Positions 34,101 to 42,335 of a stretch of 55,684 bases of DNA are shown here, piece after piece. A model generated the notes under the pieces. The model saw nothing but the letters and a program-made list of their open reading frames with translations. It had not been told where the DNA came from and did not search any database. The stretch lies in NCBI GenBank assembly GCA_902776185.1, contig CACYPH010000012.1:1-55684 (forward strand), read 5' to 3'. A program made the translations under genes and the position numbers. Source of the stretch: an uncultured Ruminococcus sp. Lineage in GTDB: Bacteria > Bacillota > Clostridia > Oscillospirales > Acutalibacteraceae. The stretch's first letter is position 1. Each line of letters opens with the position of its first letter.

Positions 34101-34625
34101 AAGGAACTGATCGACGATTACAACGCCCGCATGATCGAGAAAGGCGACGATGATAAGGTGGTCGAGTATACCGACCTTGTCGACGCCTTGATGGGAACCG
34201 TCACCACTATCATCGACGTCATCAGCTACATCCTGATCGCGTTTGTCGCCATCTCGCTGGTGGTATCGTCCATCATGATCGGCGTCATCACCTATATCAG
34301 CGTTCTCGAACGCCGCAAGGAGATCGGAATCCTGCGCGCGATCGGCGCGTCAAAGCACAATATTTCGTCGGTATTCAACGCCGAGACCTTTATCATCGGC
34401 ACGCTGGCGGGACTTTTCGGCATCGGCATCACCGAGCTGCTGATCATTCCGACCAACCTGATCATCCACTCATTGTCCGGTCAAAACGATATCAACGCGA
34501 TCCTGCCGCCGCTGGGCGCAGTGATCCTGATCCTGCTGAGCATCGTGCTGACGCTCATCGGCGGCATCATCCCCTCGCGCAAGGCGGCAAAATCCGATCC
34601 CGTCACCGCGCTCAGGTCTGATTAA
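31104..34625 (+). CDS. fused ABC transporter (ATPase plus FtsX-type permease) with large extracytoplasmic repeats
   Basis: 1173 residues. N-terminal ATPase (about 1-225) has Walker A GPSGSGKTT, signature LSGGQMQRVAIA and Walker B ILLADEPTGALD. A first membrane helix lies near residue 270. A very long extracytoplasmic region (about 290-1030) follows, then three helices in an FtsX/MacB-type domain with VLERRKEIGILRAIGASK. Within the external region, residues about 690-875 hold three tandem helical repeats of some 62-66 residues, each starting with a TxE/D-type helix and containing a GY motif. MacB-like exporters act mechanically on lipoproteins or peptides; the substrate is unknown. AAAGGAGG precedes the ATG. 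A fair promoter with TATAAT lies near 31050. Confidence 0.92.
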   Translation: MLQIKNIKKVYKTGSLVQEALKGVTLSLRDNEFVAILGPSGSGKTTLLNIIGGLDRYDDGDLVINGISTKKYSERDWDSYRNHTVGFVFQSYNLIPHQTILKNVELALTISGISSKERTARATEALEKVGLKEHIHKRPSQLSGGQMQRVAIARALVNDPDILLADEPTGALDSETSIQVMDLLKEVASDRLVVMVTHNPELAETYATRIVTLMDGEITSDSDPYEPKSGDAVHKNMGKASMSFFTALALSFNNLRTKKARTILVAFAGSIGIIGIAMILALSHGATQYIHNVEEESLQSYPITISDTNFDFTSIYTDNISDDKNNDENDDDGGKPVKEMRVLSAMLSGVKKNDLKSLRAYFESDDCDIYDYVQSLEYGYELVPQIFKEYDDEYRQVNPDKTLTAMGFSNDDSLMSGIISSFSTTTTFNPLPKEEKIYTESYDVKAGRWPQSYDECVVVLTRNGKIPDSALYNLGLKDPTELDELIKAYTENTSTRVEEAPLTFDYDDFLGIEFKLISSTQYYTYDKKNKIWVDRSDNQKAMKPLLDKADSMRVVGVVQPTKDNMSPILVQGICYHASITDHLIELSKDTDIVKAQLKDPKTDIFTGKPFGEKDTADPFDFSKLFSVDKNAINKAFDPNSLNIEIPEMDFGSMDFSDIDLESAVSDYDFSESFPKLSADDIEELFKSVNFTVTADNMKELFEKLIDGYTAYVKDKPEANLENLPDAFAQYITSEEARTILLDDLKTIIESKAEYLITTEDITALIQSVMEGYPEFLVENDLSETVTYAHLAEYLQSETAQALIESGVEALREKLSKLMFTTEEVTTITKDLINGYEPFAKKNQLPTTSSLLTGFIEYLSTDSAKELITQTISGAVDTTAMEKTIARYTDLMSEQINGVIYQLLDAVKTQITTALQSAMNSLTSGISSDMLSAFSFDASQLSDMIKFNMTAQEMKDLMTSLLSSTETTFESNLRKIGYADVEKPSTITIYPADYDSKAHIKELIDDYNARMIEKGDDDKVVEYTDLVDALMGTVTTIIDVISYILIAFVAISLVVSSIMIGVITYISVLERRKEIGILRAIGASKHNISSVFNAETFIIGTLAGLFGIGITELLIIPTNLIIHSLSGQNDINAILPPLGAVILILLSIVLTLIGGIIPSRKAAKSDPVTALRSD

Positions 34626-34667
34626 TCCATCAATAACGATTTATTCTTATACATCCGGAGGAAAACT

Positions 34668-35582
34668 ATGATCAAAGTCATCAACAAAGAGGTCCTGTCC
34701 TCAGACAAAATCCATCAGCTCAAGGGAAAGATCTATATCCCCGAGGGACCCGCCCGCGGACTGTTCCATGTCGTTCACGGCATGACCGAGCATATCGGCA
34801 GATATGACGGCTTTATGCGGCGGATCGCCGAAGAAGGCTACATCGTCTTCGGCTACGACCACCTCGGTCACGGATACACGGCAATCAACGACAGCGAGCT
34901 GGGCTTTATCGCCCACGAAAACGGCTGGGAAAAGCTGGTCGATGACGTATTTCTGTTTGGCAACGAGATCAAAAAGGCGATGGGCGATTCGCTGCCCTTC
35001 ATCCTCATGGGTCACAGCATGGGCTCGTTCATCGTTCGTCTGACCGCGGCGAAATACAACCACTACGACAAGCTCATTATCATGGGCACCGGCGGTCCCA
35101 ATCCTGCGGCTGGCGCGGGAATCAAGGCGGCAGGCATGATCAAGAAGATCAAGGGCGAGCGTCATATCTCGAACTTCATCTACAAAATGGCGTTCGGAAC
35201 ATATAACCAACGCTTTGAACAGGAAAACGATCAGTACGCATGGCTGTCGGTCGACCGCGAAAACCGCGACCGTTACCGCGCGGACAAGTACTGCACCTTC
35301 CGCTTTACTGTATCTGCGATGCAGGATCTGGTCCGCCTCAACAAGAGCTGTAACGAAAAAACTTGGTTCTCCTCCATCGATAAGCAAAAGCCGATCCTGC
35401 TGGTGGCAGGCGGCGAAGATCCCGTCGGCGATTACGGCGAAGGGATCAAAAAGGTCTATGATGGCCTGTGCGCCGCCGGCGCAAATATACAGATGAAGCT
35501 GTATGACGGCTACCGTCACGAGATCCTCAACGACTACTGCAAGGACGAGGTCGTCGCAGATATCATCCGCTTTATCGGATAA
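34668..35582 (+). CDS. alpha/beta hydrolase, monoacylglycerol lipase-like
   Basis: 304-residue serine hydrolase of the lysophospholipase/monoglyceride-lipase group. VHGMTEHIGRYDGF holds the oxyanion region, YDHLGHG is the cap-side motif, and the nucleophile is in GHSMGS around residue 122. The acid Asp in GGEDPVGD and His in YRHEILND complete the triad. No signal peptide. GGAGG precedes the ATG; it lies 42 bp after the ABC gene on the same strand, so the pair is probably one operon ending at 35589-35623. Confidence 0.92.
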   Translation: MIKVINKEVLSSDKIHQLKGKIYIPEGPARGLFHVVHGMTEHIGRYDGFMRRIAEEGYIVFGYDHLGHGYTAINDSELGFIAHENGWEKLVDDVFLFGNEIKKAMGDSLPFILMGHSMGSFIVRLTAAKYNHYDKLIIMGTGGPNPAAGAGIKAAGMIKKIKGERHISNFIYKMAFGTYNQRFEQENDQYAWLSVDRENRDRYRADKYCTFRFTVSAMQDLVRLNKSCNEKTWFSSIDKQKPILLVAGGEDPVGDYGEGIKKVYDGLCAAGANIQMKLYDGYRHEILNDYCKDEVVADIIRFIG

Positions 35583-35588
35583 CGAAAG

Positions 35589-35623
35589 AAGCGCTTCTGC
35601 CCGAATGAGCAGAAGCGCTTTTC
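35589..35623 (+). terminator. terminator of the ABC/hydrolase operon
   Basis: AAGCGCTTCTGC (35589-35600) pairs with GCAGAAGCGCTT (35609-35620), followed by TTC. Strong 12-bp stem. Confidence 0.85.
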
Positions 35624-35635
35624 ATACATAAAGAC

Positions 35636-35665
35636 AGCGCCGACTCGCATAGAATCGGCGCTTTT
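35636..35665. terminator. second terminator, between convergent genes
   Basis: AGCGCCGA (35636-35643) pairs with TCGGCGCT (35655-35662), then TTT on the plus strand. It may back up the first terminator or serve the converging minus-strand gene. Confidence 0.65.
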
Positions 35666-35690
35666 CGGTTGATTTGTTACAGATGATTGA

Positions 35691-36644
35691 TCAGAGATAC
35701 AGGCTTGCCATCTGAGCAGCGGAAGAAGCGGAAATAGTACCGCCGACGTTCATCTGGCAGCACAGATAGAACATCCATGTTGTCAGTGCAACACCGAGCA
35801 TCACGAACGCCGCGATGATGATATTGCGCAGGAAAACGTTCTTGGTCGTACCGCATTCCTTGAGGGTGTTGGAAACACCGATAACGACATAGTAAGCCAT
35901 CGCCAGACCGATAAACGGAACGGTCAGCCAGCAGGTCGCCAAAGTCAGCAGAGAGCCGAGGAACAGCCACAGGCTTACGGGCATCGAATGGATACCGAAC
36001 TCGACCAGCGCGTCGATAAACGCATCAGCGGGTTTTTTCTTGTAAAGGATCAGCGAGCTGAGGAAACGGAAGTTGATGTACAGGCAGGCTGTAAAGACAG
36101 TCATGATCAGCGCGCTGAGCAGGACAAAACCGAATTTGAACGGAGCGGAAGCCGCGAAAGTGCCCGCGAACATACCAAGGCCGCGATGATAGTTAAAGGT
36201 GCTGTCGGTCATTCTCGCAAAGTAGCAGATGCCGAGGATCAGGTTCACAAAGAACAGGATGCAGATGAACAGCAGCGGCAGGATCCAGTCCTTGCCCTTC
36301 TTCGCCGCGCCCTCGAGCTTATCGCTGTTTGTCCAATAGCTCTTGAAAACGACGGGGATGTTCTTGAGCGCCTTAACAAATTTTCCCTCGGGAGCCTTCT
36401 GGACAGGCTGACCGTAGTAGGGCTGCTGAGGCATCACGGGACGCTGCTGAGGCTGTGCGCCGTAGCCGGGCTGGGGCTGAGGCTGGGGCTGAGGAGCAAC
36501 AGGACGCGGAGGCTGGGGAGCCGCAGGCTGCTGATATGCCGCCGGCACGGTACGCTGATCTTCAGCGGCGGGCTGACGCTGTGCCTGACAGTTACAGACT
36601 TCGTTATCCTGTAAAGGTCTACCGCAAATCTGACAGAATTTCAT
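35691..36644 (-). CDS. zinc-ribbon, Pro/Gln-rich, multi-pass membrane protein
   Basis: 317 residues. An N-terminal short zinc ribbon (CQICGRPL...CNC) is followed by a Pro/Gln-rich linker (about 22-85) and a membrane domain with about five helices (120-310), resembling Yip1-like proteins. The same zinc-ribbon start appears in both kinases and in one L,D-transpeptidase of this cluster, suggesting a shared docking module. GGAGG lies upstream of the ATG. It has its own promoter and does not obviously belong to the upstream operon. Function unknown. Confidence 0.8.
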   Translation of the reverse strand: MKFCQICGRPLQDNEVCNCQAQRQPAAEDQRTVPAAYQQPAAPQPPRPVAPQPQPQPQPGYGAQPQQRPVMPQQPYYGQPVQKAPEGKFVKALKNIPVVFKSYWTNSDKLEGAAKKGKDWILPLLFICILFFVNLILGICYFARMTDSTFNYHRGLGMFAGTFAASAPFKFGFVLLSALIMTVFTACLYINFRFLSSLILYKKKPADAFIDALVEFGIHSMPVSLWLFLGSLLTLATCWLTVPFIGLAMAYYVVIGVSNTLKECGTTKNVFLRNIIIAAFVMLGVALTTWMFYLCCQMNVGGTISASSAAQMASLYL

Positions 36645-36715
36645 TTTGGATTACCTCCATTTGATTAATTGAACCATGGAAATGCTTAATTCATTATATT
36701 CCCATAATTGTCAAT

Positions 36716-36744
36716 ATTATAACATGCCGTTATTTCATTGGCAA
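36716..36744 (-). promoter_or_regulatory. promoter of the zinc-ribbon membrane protein gene
   Basis: Minus-strand TTGCCA (36739-36744), 17-nt spacer, TATAAT (36716-36721). Confidence 0.8.
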
Positions 36745-36767
36745 GTGATGTAACAATATTGTAGGTT

Positions 36768-37679
36768 TTATTGTTCGGCGATCAGGATATACGGACTTGC
36801 GGAAGCATTCAAAGCGCTGAGATAGCTCAGCACCATTTCGCGCGATACCGCAACGCATCCCGCAGTCGGGCTTGAGCCGACATGGAAAAAGATCGCCGAT
36901 CCCTTGTTATACTCGCAGGCGGCGTTATAGTTGATGACAAACCCGTATTCGTAGTTGTCGTAGTCGATCATGTGTTCCGCACTGCTCCAATCCTGAACGG
37001 ACGGGTCATCCACGCGCTGATTATAATATGCCGAATCCGGATCGTCCACCCAGTAGGTGTTCTGCGTGATCTGAAAAGCGCTCAGACCGGTCTGCGGAGC
37101 GGAATACTGATAGAACGCTTCGCCGATCGAATACAGTCCCAGCGGGGTCGCGGAATGCTGCTCGGACATCGATGACGGAGAGATCGTCCCTTCCCCGCCG
37201 ATGAATCCGGAACAGTCGAGCGCTTCGTCGCGCTTCCACTGACCGTCCTCACAGGTATACAGGCTGATGCGCGCCGAGCTGCCCGATGCGCTGACGGTCA
37301 CCAGCTGACGACAGCCGTTCGCCGTCAGCTCCTCGACGGAACTGCCGGATGCTCCGAGCATTCTCTCAAGCTCTTCCGGCTGAGCCGGAGCATCTGTCGG
37401 CTTTGACGCTTGTGTCGCGTCGGATTCGCTATGCGGCTCGGTCGCCGCCGCTGTACTCTCAGCCGCAGTCGTATTCTCGGCGGACATCGTCGCAGGCTGT
37501 GTTTCCTGCGCTGTCGCCGACGTCACAGACTGCGTCGACCGTGTCGCCGCCGTTTCATCCGGCGTCGCTTGATTCTGCGGCGTATCATTTTTGCCGGCCG
37601 CGATCATGACCACCACGGCGATCGCCGCGACCAGCGCGACCGAGATACACGCGATCAATAATTTCGTACGATCTTTCAT
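36768..37679 (-). CDS. YkuD-like L,D-transpeptidase family protein
   Basis: 303 residues: N-terminal membrane anchor (about 8-28), an extracytoplasmic Thr/Ala/Glu-rich linker (30-105), then a catalytic domain of the COG3786 YkuD-like type. The active-site region reads IFFHVGSSPTAGCVAVS near residues 265-282, with the catalytic Cys in GCV and the distal His in FFH. The residue before GC is Ala, not the usual His of SHGC. Predicted to cross-link peptidoglycan or anchor polymers. It starts 4 bp after the upstream homologous gene and is last in the second signalling operon. Confidence 0.85.
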   Translation of the reverse strand: MKDRTKLLIACISVALVAAIAVVVMIAAGKNDTPQNQATPDETAATRSTQSVTSATAQETQPATMSAENTTAAESTAAATEPHSESDATQASKPTDAPAQPEELERMLGASGSSVEELTANGCRQLVTVSASGSSARISLYTCEDGQWKRDEALDCSGFIGGEGTISPSSMSEQHSATPLGLYSIGEAFYQYSAPQTGLSAFQITQNTYWVDDPDSAYYNQRVDDPSVQDWSSAEHMIDYDNYEYGFVINYNAACEYNKGSAIFFHVGSSPTAGCVAVSREMVLSYLSALNASASPYILIAEQ

Positions 37680-37683
37680 AGCG

Positions 37684-39066
37684 TTACTTTGTCTGAATGA
37701 TGATGACGGGCTTCTTTGTATAATCCAGCTTGCTCAGCAGGATCTCCATATCCGAGGCGGAAATATCGACACAGCCGTAGGTCGGCTCAAGCGCGCGTTT
37801 CATACCGCAGATCGTGATCGCCGAGCTGTCGCCGCGCGAGCGGCAGGGGCTCAGTCCGTCGCCGTTATGATTGATATAGATCATCGCGGTCGTATCGGAC
37901 GTCAAATGATGACCGATCGGGTCGTAGTGGACGCCGTCGGGGATGTTGTAGAATTCCGTGATCTGGTTGTAGCCCGAAGAATTCGGGTCGTCGATGACGC
38001 AGGTGTCGTTGGTCGCGTGGTAATAACGCGCGCCCTTGACGGAGGGATCGGACGTCGCCAGAATGACGCCGAGGTCATGCGTTCCCGCGGGGGTATAGGA
38101 ATTGTTCTCGCTGTTCAAATAACTGATGCCGTCCTTGCCGACCATCGCGTTGAACTTTGCTTCCTGCTTCCACTCGCCGTCCGACCATGTATAGAGCGTC
38201 ATCGTCGCACTGGACGAGCCGGACGCCGCCTCCAGAACGACCTTCTGGGAATAGCTTTCCGGCGATTTTGACGAACCCTTTGACACGATGAAGGTGACCG
38301 TATCGCCTGCTTCGACCTCGGTCGATACCGGAGAATGGCTGATGATGTTGCCCTTTGCGACCGTATCGCTGAACGCCTCATCCTTCTTGATCTTCACGCC
38401 CTTTTTCTCGAGGTCCTTTTTCACCGTCTCAAAGCTCTTGTTTTTATAATTACCTACCATGATCTTCGAGACGGTCGGCGCGTCGGTGGGAGCGTCAGTC
38501 GGCTTTTGCGTTTCAGCCTTTGTTTCATCCGGCTCGGCTGAACTGTCCTGCGTTTCGGCGATCGCCGTCGCTTCCGTCCCGGAAACCGCGCTCGAAGATG
38601 ATGACGAGCTGTCGTTGTTCGGGGCGATGACAAAGAAATATACCAATACGCCTGCGACCGCAGCGATTGCAAGGCACAGGAGGATGACGATAACGATCAT
38701 CAGGGTGTTTTTCTTTTTCGGGGGCTTTTGCGGTAAGACAGGCTGATAATTCGGCTGCGGATAGCCGTTGTTCTGAGGATATCCGTTATTCTGCGGGTAA
38801 GGATTCTGCGGATACGCATTCTGAGGATACTGCTGGGGATAACCTGTCTGTGCGGGATCCTGATAGTAGCCTCCTTGCGGAGCCTGAGGCGGATACCCCT
38901 GATTCTCCGTCGGGGGCAGCTCGGTGAACTGATCGCCGTAGGTCCTCTCGTAGGGCGCGGACGGCTGATTTGTCGGGAAGCCGGACGGCTGATTGACAGG
39001 CGCGCCGCATCGCGGACAGAACTTTCCGTTCGTCACCTCAAAACCGCATTTGTTACAAAAGCTCAT
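37684..39066 (-). CDS. zinc-ribbon / PASTA / YkuD-like L,D-transpeptidase
   Basis: 460 residues: zinc ribbon (CNKCGFEV...CPRCGAPV, 4-22), Pro/Gln/Asn/Tyr-rich linker with repeated YPQN units (30-115), transmembrane helix (about 122-145), Ser/Thr/Glu linker, one PASTA domain (about 200-265) and a C-terminal YkuD-like domain (about 275-458) with catalytic Cys in EPTYGCVDIS. PASTA domains bind muropeptides and are typical of Ser/Thr kinases; a PASTA domain fused to a cross-linking enzyme ties the signalling module to wall synthesis. A 16-bp palindrome, TCTGCCGATCGGCAGA (39088-39103), lies just before its ribosome binding site. It probably arose by duplication with the next gene. Confidence 0.85.
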   Translation of the reverse strand: MSFCNKCGFEVTNGKFCPRCGAPVNQPSGFPTNQPSAPYERTYGDQFTELPPTENQGYPPQAPQGGYYQDPAQTGYPQQYPQNAYPQNPYPQNNGYPQNNGYPQPNYQPVLPQKPPKKKNTLMIVIVILLCLAIAAVAGVLVYFFVIAPNNDSSSSSSSAVSGTEATAIAETQDSSAEPDETKAETQKPTDAPTDAPTVSKIMVGNYKNKSFETVKKDLEKKGVKIKKDEAFSDTVAKGNIISHSPVSTEVEAGDTVTFIVSKGSSKSPESYSQKVVLEAASGSSSATMTLYTWSDGEWKQEAKFNAMVGKDGISYLNSENNSYTPAGTHDLGVILATSDPSVKGARYYHATNDTCVIDDPNSSGYNQITEFYNIPDGVHYDPIGHHLTSDTTAMIYINHNGDGLSPCRSRGDSSAITICGMKRALEPTYGCVDISASDMEILLSKLDYTKKPVIIIQTK

Positions 39067-39107
39067 GATTCACCTCTCTTATGGATATCTGCCGATCGGC
39101 AGAATCA

Positions 39108-39950
39108 TTAGTCCGTACACTCGATCACGATGCAGGTGACGTTATCCTTGCCGCCGCGCATGACCGCAAGGTCGATCAGCTCGCATGCTTTGTCGGGAAC
39201 GTCGGAGTTGAGCACATCGGCGATCTCGCCGTCTGTAACCATGCCGAACAGACCGTCGCTGCACAGAACAAGGCTGTCGCCCTTTTGCAGAGCGATCGGC
39301 TCGTATTTTTCGGCGCGCGCAGCGGAAGCAGGCTCGATTCCGAGGAACGCGGTCAGCTTATGTCTGTCGGAGCTGTTCTGCGCCTGCTCACGGGTATAGA
39401 TGCCCTGGCGGTACTTATCCATCGCGACGGTATGATCGTTGCTGACCAGATACAGGCTGCCGCCGGTATGCAGGTACAGACGGCTGTCGCCCAGCGAATA
39501 GGCATACAGCCTGCCGTTGTTGATGATCGCCATCACGAACGTCGTTGCGCCGCGGCGGCCGCTCTGATAGTAGAATTTTTCGAGGATGCCGGAGTTGCAC
39601 TCGCTGACATAGCGGGTCATCAACCGCTCACGGTCAGAGGGACTCTGGACATAGCTGTTATACATCCAGGTCGCATATTCCGCCGCAAGGCGCGACGCCG
39701 CAGGACCGACGTCAGTACCGCCGGTGCCGTCGAATACCGCGCACAGCAGCGGCTCGCCCATCCCTCTGGCGCGAAGGCTGCGGCTGGTACCCTCTTCAAG
39801 TCCGACGATACCGTTGATGGTAAAATTATCCTCGTTGATACTGCGCACCTTGCCCTCATGGGTAGAGCCGATCACGTTGTACCTGTGAGGAATGTTCTGA
39901 GCGTCGGGCATATTGCTCGGCGCCTGTGTGTTGTTGTTGTAAATACTCAT
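39108..39950 (-). CDS. PP2C-type protein phosphatase
   Basis: 280-residue PPM phosphatase. Motifs NEDNFTI, VFDGTGGTDVGP (Thr in place of the usual Met), YSLGDSRLYL, LCSDGLFGMV and KDNVTCIVI keep all metal-binding aspartates. No membrane segment. Encoded between the ABC permease and the PASTA-transpeptidase gene in the second signalling operon, where it would counter the PASTA kinase at 42336-44354. It is the third PP2C in the region. Confidence 0.92.
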   Translation of the reverse strand: MSIYNNNTQAPSNMPDAQNIPHRYNVIGSTHEGKVRSINEDNFTINGIVGLEEGTSRSLRARGMGEPLLCAVFDGTGGTDVGPAASRLAAEYATWMYNSYVQSPSDRERLMTRYVSECNSGILEKFYYQSGRRGATTFVMAIINNGRLYAYSLGDSRLYLHTGGSLYLVSNDHTVAMDKYRQGIYTREQAQNSSDRHKLTAFLGIEPASAARAEKYEPIALQKGDSLVLCSDGLFGMVTDGEIADVLNSDVPDKACELIDLAVMRGGKDNVTCIVIECTD

Positions 39951-39967
39951 GTTACAGCCCTCGTCTT

Positions 39968-40738
39968 TCAGGATTTTTTATTTCTGATTGCTAACGCCAC
40001 ATAGGCGATAACGGCAAAAACAGCGGATATCATCAGACAGATCAGGAACGATCCGCCGATAAAGCCGAACCCGTCGCCGTAGGAATGCGGATCGGCGAAC
40101 GCGGTATTTTGCAGACCGGCGATAGAACCCAGCGCGTGCATTCCCCATCTGCTGAAGGTGACACAGCTAAATACGTCGCCCACGCCGTCCAGCTCAAACA
40201 TAACTCTGTCATCGCACATCAAAAGTTGTACGATCAGCACGAACGGCATGATCGTCATCGCGGTCGTGGGCGTACCTGCGATACAGGATACCATCAGACC
40301 GAGGATGGATGCGCCGAAGATCAGGATATCAAAGGCGATCAGGCAAAGGAAGATATTGCCGCCGCTGAGGTTGCGATAAAAGCCGAACGGGATCAAAAAC
40401 AGGAACAGGATGAATGCCTGTACAAAGCACAGCACCGCCTGCCACAGCACCTGAGCGATCACATATGCGCCGATATTCATGCCCTGGCGGTACTCGGCGT
40501 TGATGATGTCGTGCTCTTTGCAGACGCTCTGGATGGTGTTGAAGATACCCAGCCATATACAGCCGGATACCGTGACGAATACGCCGCTGTGGTTGAGCTG
40601 GCCGACGATCGCGCCGATGATCGCCGCGATGATACCGGCGAAGAGAACGAACTTCCACGCGCTCTCTCGGATATTGATCCTCGCAAATTTTTTGAAATAT
40701 ACCGGGATCTGCTGGTTAATGGGAACACTACTGTACAT
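39968..40738 (-). CDS. ABC-2/ABCG-type permease
   Basis: 256 residues with about six transmembrane helices and a short cytoplasmic N-terminus. Topology and the ECxH-like HDIINAEYRQGMN segment match the half-size permease of ABCG-like transporters. Its start overlaps the end of the FHA-FHA-ATPase gene, so the two form one exporter. Mycobacterial Rv1747 has the same FHA-FHA-ATPase-permease parts in one chain and is controlled by a Ser/Thr kinase. Substrate unknown. Confidence 0.83.
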   Translation of the reverse strand: MYSSVPINQQIPVYFKKFARINIRESAWKFVLFAGIIAAIIGAIVGQLNHSGVFVTVSGCIWLGIFNTIQSVCKEHDIINAEYRQGMNIGAYVIAQVLWQAVLCFVQAFILFLFLIPFGFYRNLSGGNIFLCLIAFDILIFGASILGLMVSCIAGTPTTAMTIMPFVLIVQLLMCDDRVMFELDGVGDVFSCVTFSRWGMHALGSIAGLQNTAFADPHSYGDGFGFIGGSFLICLMISAVFAVIAYVALAIRNKKS

Positions 40739-42305
40739 GGTGACCTCCTTCGGCGTACTGCCTCTCGATATAGTAATCGGAAAGTCCCTTGCCGCCCTCG
40801 TGCTGGGGATTGATCTCTTTCATGATGTCCTGCAGGCGGGTGACGTTGAAATATTTCAACGCCGCCTGAGGCGTACCGAAAAATGCAAGGTGACCGCTGC
40901 CGTCCTTGGTGGATTTGGCGATGACCAGTACTTTTGTAAAGAGGGTCTGATGGGTCTCGGGGTTGATCGCGTCGTCAGGCTCGTGAGAGATGACCATGAC
41001 GATCTTACTGCTGTTCGCCATCTCGCCGATATGCTCGGTGATCCCCTTGAAGATGCTCATCTGCTGTTCGCGGGACGCCGCGTCAAGACCGGAATCCGGT
41101 TCGTCGCAGATGAACACGCGCTGGAAACCGATCAGCTGAGCGGCGACCGAGGTCTTTTTCTTCTGACCGCCGGAAAGCTGTTTGAGATAATGATCCTTCA
41201 GCGCGGTGATACCGACTTTCTCCATCACGTCGTAGACGCGCTGATCCTTTTCCTGCTTATCGTAATAGCGGGAGTCGAGCTTGATGTCGGCAAGGTCGCG
41301 CAGGGTGTTATAGACCTTATCCTCCAGACGCAGATCGATGAACTGCGGTACCAGACCGATCATCGCGTGCATATAGCTGGGATCTGCTTTCAGATCCTGA
41401 CCGTCGAGAAGGATGTCCGAATCGGAATCCATCTTGCCGAGGATCGCGTTGATCAGCGTGGTTTTGCCCGCGCCGGAACCGCCGAGGATCAGCACAAAAT
41501 CGTTGTTGTCTACCGTGAAGTTGACGTCGCGCAGCAGGGCGCGCTTGCCGTTGTCGACGGTGACGCTGCGGATGTTGACCGACAGTGCGCCGGCGCTTTC
41601 GCCGGGATTGTTATACAGAATGATATTATCAAGAACGATCAGCGTCGTGCTTGCCACACGGATGACGTCGTGGTTATACAGCAGCGCCGAGCCGTTGATC
41701 TTCTGGGCGTTGACATACACTCCGTTCTGACTTTTCATATCATAAACCGCCAGACCCTGCTCGGTCAGCGAGATCATCGCGTGCTCGCGCGAAGCGGTCA
41801 TATCCTTGATACGGATGACGTTGCTCTTTGCACGGCCGATGGTGATCCGCGCGGCGGCGTTCAGGTTAACGCTCTGCCATCTTTCATCCGCCTTGAAGCT
41901 GCGGCTGAATACCATCAGCACTGCCTGGGGATGCGGCTCGTTGAGCGTCTTGCGGTCGATTCGCAGTACATCGCCGTCGGCAAGACGGTATGCCTCGGGA
42001 TTCTGACCGTTCACAGAGATCAACTGCTTGCCGTTGATGTACGTGCCGTTCGTCGCGCTGTAGTTGACGTAGTAAAAGCTGTCGGTCGCCTCGTCAAAAT
42101 AGAACTCGCCGTGTCGGGTGCTGGCGATCTCCGATACGACCCTGAGCTGTGCGGTCGCGCCGGGACGCTCTCTGCCGAGCGTCATATTGCCGGTCAGGCT
42201 GACCATCATCGGACTTCTGCGCGCATCGATGAGCAGCAGCGACGCGGTTTTAGCGGCGGCAGTATCGTTCGACGCGGCATAAAATGTCGTTTTGTTCGCC
42301 TCCAT
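40728..42305 (-). CDS. FHA-FHA-ABC transporter ATPase
   Basis: 525 residues. FHA domain 1 (about 30-115) has LGRERP, STRHGEF and NYSATNGTYING. FHA domain 2 (about 155-235) has IGRAKSN, SREHAMI and SQNGVYVN. Both keep the phosphothreonine-binding residues. The ABCG-type ATPase (about 250-520) has Walker A GGSGAGKTT, signature LSGGQKKKTSVAAQL and Walker B VFICDEPDSGLD. I start at 42305, with AAGGAGAG upstream. It lies 30 bp after the PASTA kinase gene and overlaps its permease. By analogy with Rv1747 the kinase probably gates export by phosphorylating a partner that the FHA domains bind. Confidence 0.92.
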   Translation of the reverse strand: MEANKTTFYAASNDTAAAKTASLLLIDARRSPMMVSLTGNMTLGRERPGATAQLRVVSEIASTRHGEFYFDEATDSFYYVNYSATNGTYINGKQLISVNGQNPEAYRLADGDVLRIDRKTLNEPHPQAVLMVFSRSFKADERWQSVNLNAAARITIGRAKSNVIRIKDMTASREHAMISLTEQGLAVYDMKSQNGVYVNAQKINGSALLYNHDVIRVASTTLIVLDNIILYNNPGESAGALSVNIRSVTVDNGKRALLRDVNFTVDNNDFVLILGGSGAGKTTLINAILGKMDSDSDILLDGQDLKADPSYMHAMIGLVPQFIDLRLEDKVYNTLRDLADIKLDSRYYDKQEKDQRVYDVMEKVGITALKDHYLKQLSGGQKKKTSVAAQLIGFQRVFICDEPDSGLDAASREQQMSIFKGITEHIGEMANSSKIVMVISHEPDDAINPETHQTLFTKVLVIAKSTKDGSGHLAFFGTPQAALKYFNVTRLQDIMKEINPQHEGGKGLSDYYIERQYAEGGHHVQ

Positions 42306-42335
42306 ATTCTCTCTCCTTATCTGTAATATCAAAAT

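Noticed and set aside
40479-42326. 615-codon plus-strand frame opposite the FHA-ABC genes
   Set aside because: It lies antisense to well-supported genes. Long antisense frames are common here because of codon bias, and no domain is visible.
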